Shown in pieces: positions 25,577-32,562 of a stretch of DNA of 44,574 bases. Below the pieces are notes generated by a model. The model had not been told where the DNA came from. It worked only from the letters and a program-made list of their open reading frames with translations, and did not search any database. The stretch lies in contig JAGIBE010000110.1 in the NCBI GenBank assembly GCA_017744495.1, positions 1 through 44,574 on the forward strand, given 5' to 3'. The position numbers were made by a program, and so were the translations under genes. Source of the DNA: Caulobacter sp. (lineage in GTDB: Bacteria; Pseudomonadota; Alphaproteobacteria; Caulobacterales; Caulobacteraceae). The number at the start of each line of letters is the position of its first letter. Position 1 is the stretch's first letter.

Positions 25577-26217
25577 GCGCGCCCCTCCCCCGTTTCGACC
25601 AGCATCCCTTTGAGGACGACCTCGGCGTGCTGGGCCAGCAGCGCCTTCAGATCGATCGGCTTGACCCCGACCGGCTCGAACACCTCGCGCCACAGGACGC
25701 CCAGCAGCAGCGGCCCGGCCAGGCTGAACACATGGAGCTGGGGATCGCCGGGCTTGACCTCGCCACGCGCCTGGGCGGCCGCCACCGCCCCGCCGACGGC
25801 GCCCAGCATCACCGACACCACGTCCTCGTGCCAGACCTTGGCCAGTTCCGGGAAGTTGCGCGACTCGCCGATCACCATCTTGGCCACCGCGCCCAGCCTT
25901 CCTTCGGTCACCACCTCGGCGATGCGGGCGAAGACCAGGCGGATCAGGTCGCCGAACGGCATCTGGCTCTGGCCGACGAAGCCGGCCACCGCCTCCAGGT
26001 TCGGCGCGATCGTCTCGCGAACCACCGCCCGGAACAGGTCCTGCTTGGTCTCGAAATAGAGATAAAGCGCGCCCTTGGAGACCCCCGCCCGGGCGGCGAT
26101 GTCGTCCAGCCGCGCGGCCGCGAAGCCCTTTTCCGAAAACACCGCCAGGGCTGCGGCGATGATCTCGCCGGGCCGGGCCTCGCTGCGTCGTCGCCACTTG
26201 GGTTGGCCGGCCTGCAT
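25573..26217 (-). CDS. TetR-family repressor of the ABC export operon
   Basis: A 214-residue regulator: DNA-binding helix-turn-helix at about 28-50 (LDDIAARAGVSKGALYLYFETKQDLF) and a C-terminal ligand domain (TetR_C type of the YbiH/CecR-like group). It is the first gene of the operon and its stop overlaps the HlyD start. A perfect 28-bp palindrome 11 bp before its ATG is the likely operator, so it should repress itself and the exporter together until a ligand binds. Confidence 0.93.
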   Translation of the reverse strand: MQAGQPKWRRRSEARPGEIIAAALAVFSEKGFAAARLDDIAARAGVSKGALYLYFETKQDLFRAVVRETIAPNLEAVAGFVGQSQMPFGDLIRLVFARIAEVVTEGRLGAVAKMVIGESRNFPELAKVWHEDVVSVMLGAVGGAVAAAQARGEVKPGDPQLHVFSLAGPLLLGVLWREVFEPVGVKPIDLKALLAQHAEVVLKGMLVETGEGRA

Positions 26218-26228
26218 GGGCGGTCTCG

Positions 26229-26256
26229 ATATATAACTGACGGGTCAGTTATATAT
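26229..26256. promoter_or_regulatory. Perfect TetR-type operator palindrome
   Basis: Arms ATATATAACTGAC (26229-26241) and GTCAGTTATATAT (26244-26256) are fully complementary around two bases. The core ACTGAC..GTCAGT is of the kind bound by AcrR/TetR regulators. The site covers the expected promoter and leader of the TetR-led operon. Confidence 0.85.
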
Positions 26257-26331
26257 GAAAAGCGGATATCCACAAGCCGGGCGCGAGAGCAGACCTAGGG
26301 CCTATCGACATTCAACCGCTTCCCCCAATTT

Positions 26332-26362
26332 CGTCATTCCCGCTCTTGTGGCGGGAACGACG
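26332..26362. repeat. Palindromic repeat CGTCATTCCCGC..GCGGGAACGACG
   Basis: A 12-bp stem with one mismatch and a 7-base loop lies between the operator of one TetR operon and the end of the next TetR gene. This resembles dispersed TCATTCCCGC palindromes found between genes in many proteobacteria. It may also act as a terminator for the TetR gene ending at 26412. Confidence 0.55.
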
Positions 26363-26411
26363 GGTGTGGACGAGGTGTCGGACGCGCCCAAACAGCGAAT
26401 TTCGATAAGCC

Positions 26412-27101
26412 CTACGGCCGGCTCATCAGCTCGAACAGCCGCGCGGTCAGGGCGGGCCGGGCCGCCTCGGTGGCGCAGGCTGCGGCCGGAGCCAGAACGC
26501 CCATCTCGGTGGTCGCCAGGAACACCGCGTCGCCGGCGTCGCCGCACGCCCAGTCGTAGATCGCGCCCAGATAGTTGGAATAGATCGTCCGCCCCAGGCG
26601 GTCCGGATCGACGGCGCTCGCCACCTCGCCCGCCGCCTGCGCCTGGGTCATGGCCACCACGGCGATCTCGGCCGCGTCACGCCCCAGATGCGTGCCCTCG
26701 AACAGCACGCGCGGGATGCGGACCAGCACCTGCCGATAGAGCCCGGCGTCGTCGATATACATCCGGGCCGAGACCCGGCACGCCTCCAGGGCCAGCTCGA
26801 CGCCGGTGGCGGTCGTGCCCGCCAGCGCCGCCTCCACCTTGTCCAGCGCCACGTTCATGACCGCCAGGGCGATCGCGTCCAACCCGCCGATCAGGTTGTA
26901 GATGGTCTGGGGCGACACGCCGGCCACAGCCGCGATCTGGCTGAGCGGGACCCGGTCGATCCCGTGGGCGCGCCACAGGTCCGAGGCGGCGGCGATGATC
27001 TTGTCGCAGCGCGCCGCCTTGCCCCGCGCGCGCAGGGCCAGTCCCAAATGTGGATTGGGGCCCAAATGTGGATTGGGTTCCATTTTCGTTGCCGCGGCCA
27101 T
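26412..27101 (-). CDS. TetR/AcrR-family transcriptional regulator
   Basis: A regulator of about 229 residues. The HTH is VPLSQIAAVAGVSPQTIYNLIGGLDAIALAV (about 50-80), with an atypical NLIGG turn where most TetRs have YHHF; the C-terminal domain is all-helical and alanine-rich. The start is uncertain. The ATG at 27101 is given; a TTG at 27119 lies inside a palindrome and an ATG at 27083 is also possible. The N-terminal region contains the tandem peptide PNPHLG-PNPHLG, coded by an 18-bp direct repeat that may really be operator DNA. It is divergent from an SPT-like enzyme gene, its probable target. Confidence 0.85.
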   Translation of the reverse strand: MAAATKMEPNPHLGPNPHLGLALRARGKAARCDKIIAAASDLWRAHGIDRVPLSQIAAVAGVSPQTIYNLIGGLDAIALAVMNVALDKVEAALAGTTATGVELALEACRVSARMYIDDAGLYRQVLVRIPRVLFEGTHLGRDAAEIAVVAMTQAQAAGEVASAVDPDRLGRTIYSNYLGAIYDWACGDAGDAVFLATTEMGVLAPAAACATEAARPALTARLFELMSRP

Positions 27102-27119
27102 TTTTGGATTGTATTCCAA
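27043..27119. promoter_or_regulatory. Tandem 18-bp repeat and palindromes between the TetR and SPT-like genes
   Basis: Two identical 17-mers CCCAAATGTGGATTGGG (27043-27059, 27061-27077), each with CCCAA/TTGGG arms, are followed by TTGGATTGTATTCCAA (27104-27119) with TTGGA/TCCAA arms. The common TGGATTG core recurs at a spacing of 18 and then 36 bp. The layout suggests binding sites for the TetR regulator, even though the tandem copies overlap its predicted N-terminal codons. Confidence 0.6.
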
Positions 27120-27176
27120 TTTTCAACAAACGGAACCATACGGCGCCCGCGCGACGCCGATTTCAGGACGTACGCC

Positions 27177-28394
27177 TTGAGCATCTTCGACACCCACGCC
27201 GGCCTGGCCGCCCGCTACGAGGCCGCGCGCGCCGCCGGCCGCATGCCCACCGGCGTGGTGATGGAGCGGCTGCTGTCGGCCAGCGAGGCGATCATCGACG
27301 GCCGTCGCGTAGTCACCGCCGGCACCCACAACTATCTGGGCCTGGCCTTCGACGAGGCCTGCATCGAGGCGGCGGTCGAGGCGGTTCGGCGCGAGGGCAC
27401 GGGCACCTGCGGCTCGCGGATCGCCAACGGCTCGTTCAGCGACCACGTCGCCCTGGAGCGCGAGTTGGCCGACTTCCACGGCATGCGCCACGCCATGATC
27501 TTCTCGACCGGCTACCAGGCCAATCTGGGGATCATCTCGACCCTGGTGGGCGCGGGCGACTTCCTGCTGCTGGACGCCGACAGCCACGCCTCGATCTACG
27601 ACGCCTGCAAGCAGACCCAGGCCAGCGCGATCCGCTTCAAGCACAACGATCCGGCCAATCTCGACGCCCGCCTACGCCGCCTGGCCGGCGAGGTTGGAAC
27701 CAAGCTGGTGGTGGTCGAGGGCATCTATTCGATGCTCGGCGACACCGCCCCATTGCAGGCCATCGTCGAGGTGTGCAAGCGCCACGGCGCCTATCTGCTG
27801 GTGGACGAGGCCCACTCGATGGGCGTGCTGGGCGCGCGGGGCTGCGGCCTGGCTGAGCAGGAAGGCGTGCTGGACCAGGTCGACTTCGTCGTCGGCACCT
27901 TCTCCAAGAGCCTGGGCGGTGTGGGCGGCTACTGCGTCTCCAACCACGAACGGTTCGACATCCTGCGGCTGGCCTGCCGGCCCTACATGTTCACCGCCTC
28001 GCTGCCGCCGGCCACGGCCGCCTCGACCCGCGCGGCCCTGGCGGCGGTCCAGGCGCGGCCGCAGCTGCGCGCCAAACTCTGGAGCAATGTCCACCGGCTC
28101 TACGACGCCCTGACCGGGGCCGGCTTCCAGCTGGGCCCGACGCCCAGCCCGATCATCGCCGTCCGCCTGGAGGACGAGGCGACGACCCTGGCGATGTGGC
28201 GCGCCCTGCTGGACGCCGGCTGGTACGTCAATATCGGCCTGCCGCCCGCCACACCGTCGGGCGAGAGCCTGCTGCGCTGCGCGATCTCAGCGGGCCACTC
28301 GGAGGCGCAGATCGACGGGCTGGCGGCGCAGTTGATCGCGCTGGGCCGGGCGTATGGCGTGCTGCCCGGCGAACGGCGCGCGGCCCAGGGCTAG
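27177..28394 (+). CDS. Serine palmitoyltransferase-like alpha-oxoamine synthase
   Basis: A PLP enzyme of 405 residues that condenses an amino acid with an acyl thioester. It follows the bacterial SPT pattern closely: GTHNYLGLAFD, GTCGSRIANGSFSDH, FSTGYQANLGIISTL, LDADSHASIYDAC, YSMLGDTAPLQ, DEAHSMG, the PLP-lysine motif GTFSKSLGGVGG (Lys244), and RLACRPYMFTASLPP. This fits SPT better than BioF or Kbl, so the product is probably a sphingoid-base precursor, though acyl donor and amino acid are unproven. The start is a TTG at 27177 with AGGA at the right distance. No other sphingolipid genes are near; it is divergent from, and probably controlled by, the TetR at 26412. Confidence 0.9.
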   Translation: MSIFDTHAGLAARYEAARAAGRMPTGVVMERLLSASEAIIDGRRVVTAGTHNYLGLAFDEACIEAAVEAVRREGTGTCGSRIANGSFSDHVALERELADFHGMRHAMIFSTGYQANLGIISTLVGAGDFLLLDADSHASIYDACKQTQASAIRFKHNDPANLDARLRRLAGEVGTKLVVVEGIYSMLGDTAPLQAIVEVCKRHGAYLLVDEAHSMGVLGARGCGLAEQEGVLDQVDFVVGTFSKSLGGVGGYCVSNHERFDILRLACRPYMFTASLPPATAASTRAALAAVQARPQLRAKLWSNVHRLYDALTGAGFQLGPTPSPIIAVRLEDEATTLAMWRALLDAGWYVNIGLPPATPSGESLLRCAISAGHSEAQIDGLAAQLIALGRAYGVLPGERRAAQG

Positions 28395-28418
28395 GGTCCG
28401 CCAAGAGGGCTGGCCCTG

Positions 28419-28438
28419 GGCCGCCAAAGCTGGCGGCC
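28419..28438. terminator. Hairpin between convergent SPT-like and tetA-like genes
   Basis: GGCCGCC (28419-28425) and GGCGGCC (28432-28438) form a 7-bp stem with a 6-base loop in the 47-bp gap between two convergent stops. There is no U-tract, so termination is only suggested. Confidence 0.45.
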
Positions 28439-28441
28439 TCG

Positions 28442-29653
28442 TCAATCCTGTCGTGCAAGCTTCCCTTGCCGTCCTCCCAACAGGATCGGCAGACACATGA
28501 GTCCCAACGCCGCCCCAAGGGTCCAGATCAGGCCGGGAAACCAGCCCCGGCTGGCGAAGTAGATCTGCGAGATCGCGACCGGGCCGATGACCGAGGCCAG
28601 GCTGGCGAGACTGGCCAGAACGCCCTGCAGCCGCCCCTGCTGATCTTCGCCCACCTGGCGCGACAGCAGCGCCTGGATCGAGGGCTGGCCCACCGCGCCC
28701 AGGCAGAACATCGGCAGCAGCAGGAAGGCCATCCAGCCCTTGGTCGCCAGGGCGATGCCGACATAGGCGAAGGCGTCGGCCACGACGCCGAAGGTGATGG
28801 CCCGCCGCTCGCCGAACCGCTCGGCCAGCGGGCCGGCCACGAAGGCCTGGGCCAGGGCGTGGAAGAGGCCGAAGCCCGCCAGCGAGAAGCCGATGGTCCA
28901 GGGATCCCAGGCGAACTTGTCCTCGCCGTAGATCACCCAGATCGTGCCGCCGACCTCGCCCACGAGGTGCAGGGTCAGGAAGGCGGCCATCAGCGGCAGC
29001 AAGGCCGGGAAGGCCGCCGCCCAGCGCAGCGAGGCGAAGGGGTTGAAGGCGGCCGCGTCGAACGCTCCTGCCCGCTCGCGCTCCGGCTCGGGCAGGACAA
29101 GCAACGCCAGGAGGAAGTTCAGCCCGTTCAGCGCCGCGGCGGCCAGGAACGGCGCCCGCACCCAGACGCCGCCGAGGAATCCGCCCAGCACCGGTCCGAG
29201 GATGAAGCCGAGGCCGAACATGGCGCTGAAGACGCCGAAACGCCGAGCGCGCTGACCCTCGGGGGTGATGTCGGCGATATAGGCCTGGGCCACGGCCATG
29301 TTGGCTCCGGTGATCCCGGCGATGGCTCGGCCGACGAAAAGCCAGGCCAGGCTGGGCGCCAAGGCCATGAACACATAGTCGATCGCCGCCCCGGCCAGCG
29401 AGACCAATAGCACCGGCCGACGGCCCAGCTTGTCGCTCAGCGCGCCCAGCACGGGCGAGCAGGCGAACTGCATCAGGGCGTAAAGACCCAGGAACGCCCC
29501 GAATCTCCAGCCGAGATCGCCGGTATGGCCCACCTCGCGCAGCAGCCGCGGGACGATGGGCATGACCAGGCCGATGCCGGCGGCGTCCAGCAGCACGGTG
29601 GCGAGGATCAGCGGGAAGGCGAGCGTCTTGCGATCGAGCATAAAATTTATCAT
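28442..29653 (-). CDS. TetA-type MFS efflux protein
   Basis: A 12-helix major-facilitator drug/H+ antiporter of 403 residues. Motif A is GALSDKLGRRPVLL, motif C-like GLGFILGPVLGG, and the N-terminal helix has LLDAAGIGLVMPIVPRLLREV with the acidic residue of Tet(A)-class pumps. Overall it follows the TCR/Tet family (tetracycline-metal/H+ exchange). The first ATG (29653) lies inside an operator-like palindrome but has AAGGGA at a proper distance; the ATG at 29641 is an alternative. It is divergent from a TetR that retains the tetracycline-contact residues, so tetracycline or a similar polyketide is the likely substrate. Confidence 0.9.
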   Translation of the reverse strand: MINFMLDRKTLAFPLILATVLLDAAGIGLVMPIVPRLLREVGHTGDLGWRFGAFLGLYALMQFACSPVLGALSDKLGRRPVLLVSLAGAAIDYVFMALAPSLAWLFVGRAIAGITGANMAVAQAYIADITPEGQRARRFGVFSAMFGLGFILGPVLGGFLGGVWVRAPFLAAAALNGLNFLLALLVLPEPERERAGAFDAAAFNPFASLRWAAAFPALLPLMAAFLTLHLVGEVGGTIWVIYGEDKFAWDPWTIGFSLAGFGLFHALAQAFVAGPLAERFGERRAITFGVVADAFAYVGIALATKGWMAFLLLPMFCLGAVGQPSIQALLSRQVGEDQQGRLQGVLASLASLASVIGPVAISQIYFASRGWFPGLIWTLGAALGLMCLPILLGGRQGKLARQD

Positions 29654-29680
29654 CGATAAAGTCCCTTATCGGCGATAAAG
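29646..29680. promoter_or_regulatory. Two tetO-like operators
   Basis: TTTATC-ATC-GATAAA (29646-29660) and TTATC-GGC-GATAA (29666-29678) are palindromes of the TATCA-n-TGATA type, with centres 19 bp apart, between the divergent tetA-like and tetR-like genes. They resemble the classical tet operators in arm sequence and central spacing. The first covers the tetA-like start codon. Confidence 0.75.
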
Positions 29681-29753
29681 TCCATATCGATCACTCGGTC
29701 AAGAGTGATTCCGACAGGCCCGCCTCGGCGACGCGGCAAAACGCAGGAAAGAC

Positions 29754-30368
29754 ATGAAGGTCGATCGCCGGCGCATTCTCGACACGGCGCTGGAGCTCCT
29801 GAACGAGGTCGGGGTCGACGCCCTCTCGACCCGCGCCATCGCCCAGCGACTGGGCGTGCAGCAGCCGGCGCTCTACTGGCACTTCAAGAACAAGCGCGCC
29901 CTGCTCGAAGCGATGAACGGCGAAATCCTGGCCCGCGCCCACGAGGCGCGCGTCCCGCGCGAGGGCGAGGCTTGGCAGGATTTCGTGCGGCGCAACGCTC
30001 GAAGCTTCCGCGCGGCCCTGCTGAGCTATCGCGACGGCGCGCGGGTTCACGCCGGCACCGAGGCCGATCCGGGCGACCTGGCCCATGTCGAGGCCCAGGC
30101 GCGGTTTCTGGTCCAGGCCGGTTTCACCCCGGCGGCGGCCATGCAGACCTTCGTCGCCGTCAGCCGCTATGTGGTCGGCTGCGTGCTGGAGGAACAGGCG
30201 TCGCCGATCGAGGGCTCGATCCAGCAGACCCAGCTGGACGAGGCCGCCCAGGCCTATCCCGTGCTGGCCGAGGGCATCGCCCACTACCGCGACGTCGGCC
30301 ACGCGGGGCTGTTCGAGCGAGGGTTGGATCTGATGGTGCGGGGGGCGGAGGCGGAACTTTCAGCCTAG
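29754..30368 (+). CDS. TetR-class repressor, tetracycline-type
   Basis: A 204-residue repressor closely patterned on the tetracycline repressor: HTH LSTRAIAQRLGVQQPALYWHFKNKRALLEAM (about 25-54) and core ARSFRAALLSYRDGARVHAGT. The residues that bind tetracycline-Mg in TetR have counterparts here: H63, N81, H99, T102 and E146 (in VGCVLEEQ). The ATG has a good ribosome-binding sequence (AGGAAAG). It is divergent from the TetA-type pump with two tetO-like sites between them, so it should repress both genes until drug binds. It is not on an obvious mobile element. Confidence 0.92.
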   Translation: MKVDRRRILDTALELLNEVGVDALSTRAIAQRLGVQQPALYWHFKNKRALLEAMNGEILARAHEARVPREGEAWQDFVRRNARSFRAALLSYRDGARVHAGTEADPGDLAHVEAQARFLVQAGFTPAAAMQTFVAVSRYVVGCVLEEQASPIEGSIQQTQLDEAAQAYPVLAEGIAHYRDVGHAGLFERGLDLMVRGAEAELSA

Positions 30369-30397
30369 CGCCTTGAACACCGTCTCGCGCCGCGCCC

Positions 30398-32200
30398 CTA
30401 CCCCCGCCCCGCGTCCCGCAGGCGTTTCCGCCGCCCCCCCAGCGCGTCCGGCCTGTTCAGCACCTTGCGGTACTCGTCGCGGCGTTCATGGATCGAGGCG
30501 ATGACCAGGCCCATGGGCACGCCGATATCGACCAGCACGGCTTCGGAGAGCTGCAGCGAGGCCTCGATGGTCTCGGGCACGGCGTCGGTGGCGCCCAGTT
30601 CGTAGAGGCGGGCGGCGTGGCGGGCGTCGCGGGCGCGGGCGACGATCGTCAGGTCGGGGCGGTGGCCGCGCGCGGTCGCCACTACCGCCTCGGCGGCCTC
30701 CGGCGAGTCCATGGTCACCACCACGGCCTTGGCGTAGTCCAGGCCGCAGCGCTCCAAGAGCTCCACCCGCGAGGCGTCGCCGAAATAGACCCGGTGGCCG
30801 TTGCGGCGGCCCTGCTGGACGAAGCCGGGGTCGCGGTCGATGGCGATCCAGGGCAGCTCGTGCCGGTCCAGCATGTCGCCGACCAGGCGCCCGACCCGGC
30901 CGTAGCCGACGACCAGCACCCGGCCCCTGGGCTCCTCGCCTTGATGTTCCTCACCCTGCTGCTCTTCAGGCATGTCCGGCGCCTCGCTGACCGGGGCGGC
31001 GGCCTTCCGGGCCAGGCGCGCGCCCAGGCCGGCCAGCAGCGGGATCAGGAACATGGTCAGGGTCGCGGCCACCAGCACCGCCTGGCCGACCTGGTCGGAG
31101 ACCACGCTGGCGGCCATGGCGTTGTCCAGGATCACGAAGGCGAACTCACCGCCGGCCGCCAGGGTCAGGGCGGTCTCGATCGCGGCGCGGTTCGACAGGC
31201 CGAACAGCCGGCCCAGTCCCATGATCATCACGCCCTTGACCCCGATCAGGCCGACGGCGACGGCCAGGACGAAGACCGGCTTGGCCACCAGCAGCGACAG
31301 GTCCAGGCGGATGCCCAGCGACACGAAGAACAGGCTGAGCAGCAGGCCCTTGAACGGCTCGATCTTGACCTCGACCTCGTGGCGGTACTCGGTCTCGGCC
31401 AGCAAGATGCCGGCCACGAAGGCGCCCAGGGCCATCGACAGGCCCGACAGCGACGCCACCAGCCCCGCCCCGATGATCACCAGCAGGCAGGCGGCCATGA
31501 ACATCTCTTCACTCCGGGCCTTGGCCACCGAGCGCATCATCGGCCGCAGGGCCAGGCGGCCGAAGAGCACGATGGCGCCCAGGCCCACGGCCGCGGGGGC
31601 CAAGGCCAGCAGGTCGCGCAGTCCGAACGTTCCGTTGGCCCGGCCGAGGATCGCCAGGGTGATCAGAATCGGGGCCACGGCCAGGTCCTGGAACAGCAGC
31701 ACCGAGAAGGTGGCGCGCCCGCCCTCGGAATGCAGCCGCTTGCGCTCGACCAGCACCGGCACGGCGATGGCGGTCGAAGACAGGGTCAGGGCCGCGCCGA
31801 TGGCCAGGGCCGCCACCGGCTGCTGGCCCAGGACCATGGCGATCGCGCCCAGGGCCAGCGAGCAGCCGATCATCTGCAGGGCGCCCAGGCCGAAGACCAG
31901 CTTGCGCATCAGCCGCAGCCGCTCCCACGACAGCTCCAGCCCGATCATGAACAGCAGGAACACCACGCCGAACTCGGCCAGCTGGGCGATCTCCTGCGGA
32001 TTGTCGACGGTGACGTAGTCCAGCCACGGGAAGGCGTGGCTCAGGGCGCCGAGCCCGAACGGCCCCAGGATCACGCCGGCGATCAGGAAGCCCAGGATCG
32101 GGTTCAGCTTCAGCCGCTTGAACAGCGGCGCGACGATGCCCGCCGTGGCCAGGAACAGCACCAGGTCCTTGTAGTCCGCCGGCGATATCGCGTGATCCAC
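30398..32200 (-). CDS. KefB/KefC-type cation:proton antiporter with RCK domain
   Basis: A CPA2-family inner-membrane antiporter of 600 residues. Residues 1-400 form about 12-13 helices (GFLIAGVILGPFGLG, FLLFMIGLELSWERLR, TLSSTAIAVPVLVERK, LLFQDLAVAPI, LAAGGEFAFV). An acidic linker (MPEEQQGEEHQGEEP) leads to an RCK N-terminal domain with the Rossmann motif VVGYGRVGRLVGDML and IARARDARHAARLYELGATDAVPETIEASLQL. KefB/C export potassium with proton uptake during electrophile stress. No KefF/KefG-like partner is adjacent; a small XRE gene lies 27 bp upstream on the same strand. Confidence 0.93.
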   Translation of the reverse strand: MDHAISPADYKDLVLFLATAGIVAPLFKRLKLNPILGFLIAGVILGPFGLGALSHAFPWLDYVTVDNPQEIAQLAEFGVVFLLFMIGLELSWERLRLMRKLVFGLGALQMIGCSLALGAIAMVLGQQPVAALAIGAALTLSSTAIAVPVLVERKRLHSEGGRATFSVLLFQDLAVAPILITLAILGRANGTFGLRDLLALAPAAVGLGAIVLFGRLALRPMMRSVAKARSEEMFMAACLLVIIGAGLVASLSGLSMALGAFVAGILLAETEYRHEVEVKIEPFKGLLLSLFFVSLGIRLDLSLLVAKPVFVLAVAVGLIGVKGVMIMGLGRLFGLSNRAAIETALTLAAGGEFAFVILDNAMAASVVSDQVGQAVLVAATLTMFLIPLLAGLGARLARKAAAPVSEAPDMPEEQQGEEHQGEEPRGRVLVVGYGRVGRLVGDMLDRHELPWIAIDRDPGFVQQGRRNGHRVYFGDASRVELLERCGLDYAKAVVVTMDSPEAAEAVVATARGHRPDLTIVARARDARHAARLYELGATDAVPETIEASLQLSEAVLVDIGVPMGLVIASIHERRDEYRKVLNRPDALGGRRKRLRDAGRG

Positions 32201-32227
32201 GTGCTCGAGCCCCCTCTCCGTTCGTTC

Positions 32228-32491
32228 CTAGCTGGCCAGTTTCAGGCGCACGCCCGCGCCCGTCTCGGCGCCGGGGTCGTTGCCGGGCGCGATCAGCGCG
32301 ACGCCGCCGGCCTCCAGCGCGTCGATCAGCAGGCGTTCGGTGCTATGGTGCAGGGCGTGGCGCTCGGTCTCGAAGTCCTTGACCGTGCTGCGCGAGACGC
32401 CGGCCCGGTCGGCGAGGTCGCCCTGCGACCAGCCCAGCAGGCCGCGCGCGCCCCGGCACTGGGCCGGCAGGAGGATTTTCGCGTGGGGCAT
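32228..32491 (-). CDS. Small XRE-family DNA-binding protein
   Basis: An 87-residue protein that is nearly all one helix-turn-helix: CRGARGLLGWSQGDLADRAGVSRSTVKDFETERHALHHSTERLLIDALEAGGVAL (about 12-66), a Cro/C1-type fold common in alphaproteobacteria. The ATG at 32491 has GGGAG as ribosome-binding site. It sits 27 bp before the KefB-like gene on the same strand and 71 bp from the divergent YbaL-like gene, so it is well placed to control both antiporters. Target and signal are unknown. Confidence 0.9.
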   Translation of the reverse strand: MPHAKILLPAQCRGARGLLGWSQGDLADRAGVSRSTVKDFETERHALHHSTERLLIDALEAGGVALIAPGNDPGAETGAGVRLKLAS

Positions 32492-32562
32492 CTGGCGCTC
32501 CCGGACTTAGTCGCCCATATTGGTTGAGTACGCCCGAAAATGTTGACCGTCAAGGAGCGCCT

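Noticed and set aside
29754..30368. The tetR/tetA pair as part of a resistance transposon
   Set aside because: No transposase, inverted ends or target duplications are visible, and base composition matches the surroundings.
30488..32527. A 679-codon plus-strand frame opposite the KefB-like and XRE genes
   Set aside because: Gln/His/Asp-rich shadow of membrane-protein codons; no start signal or domain.
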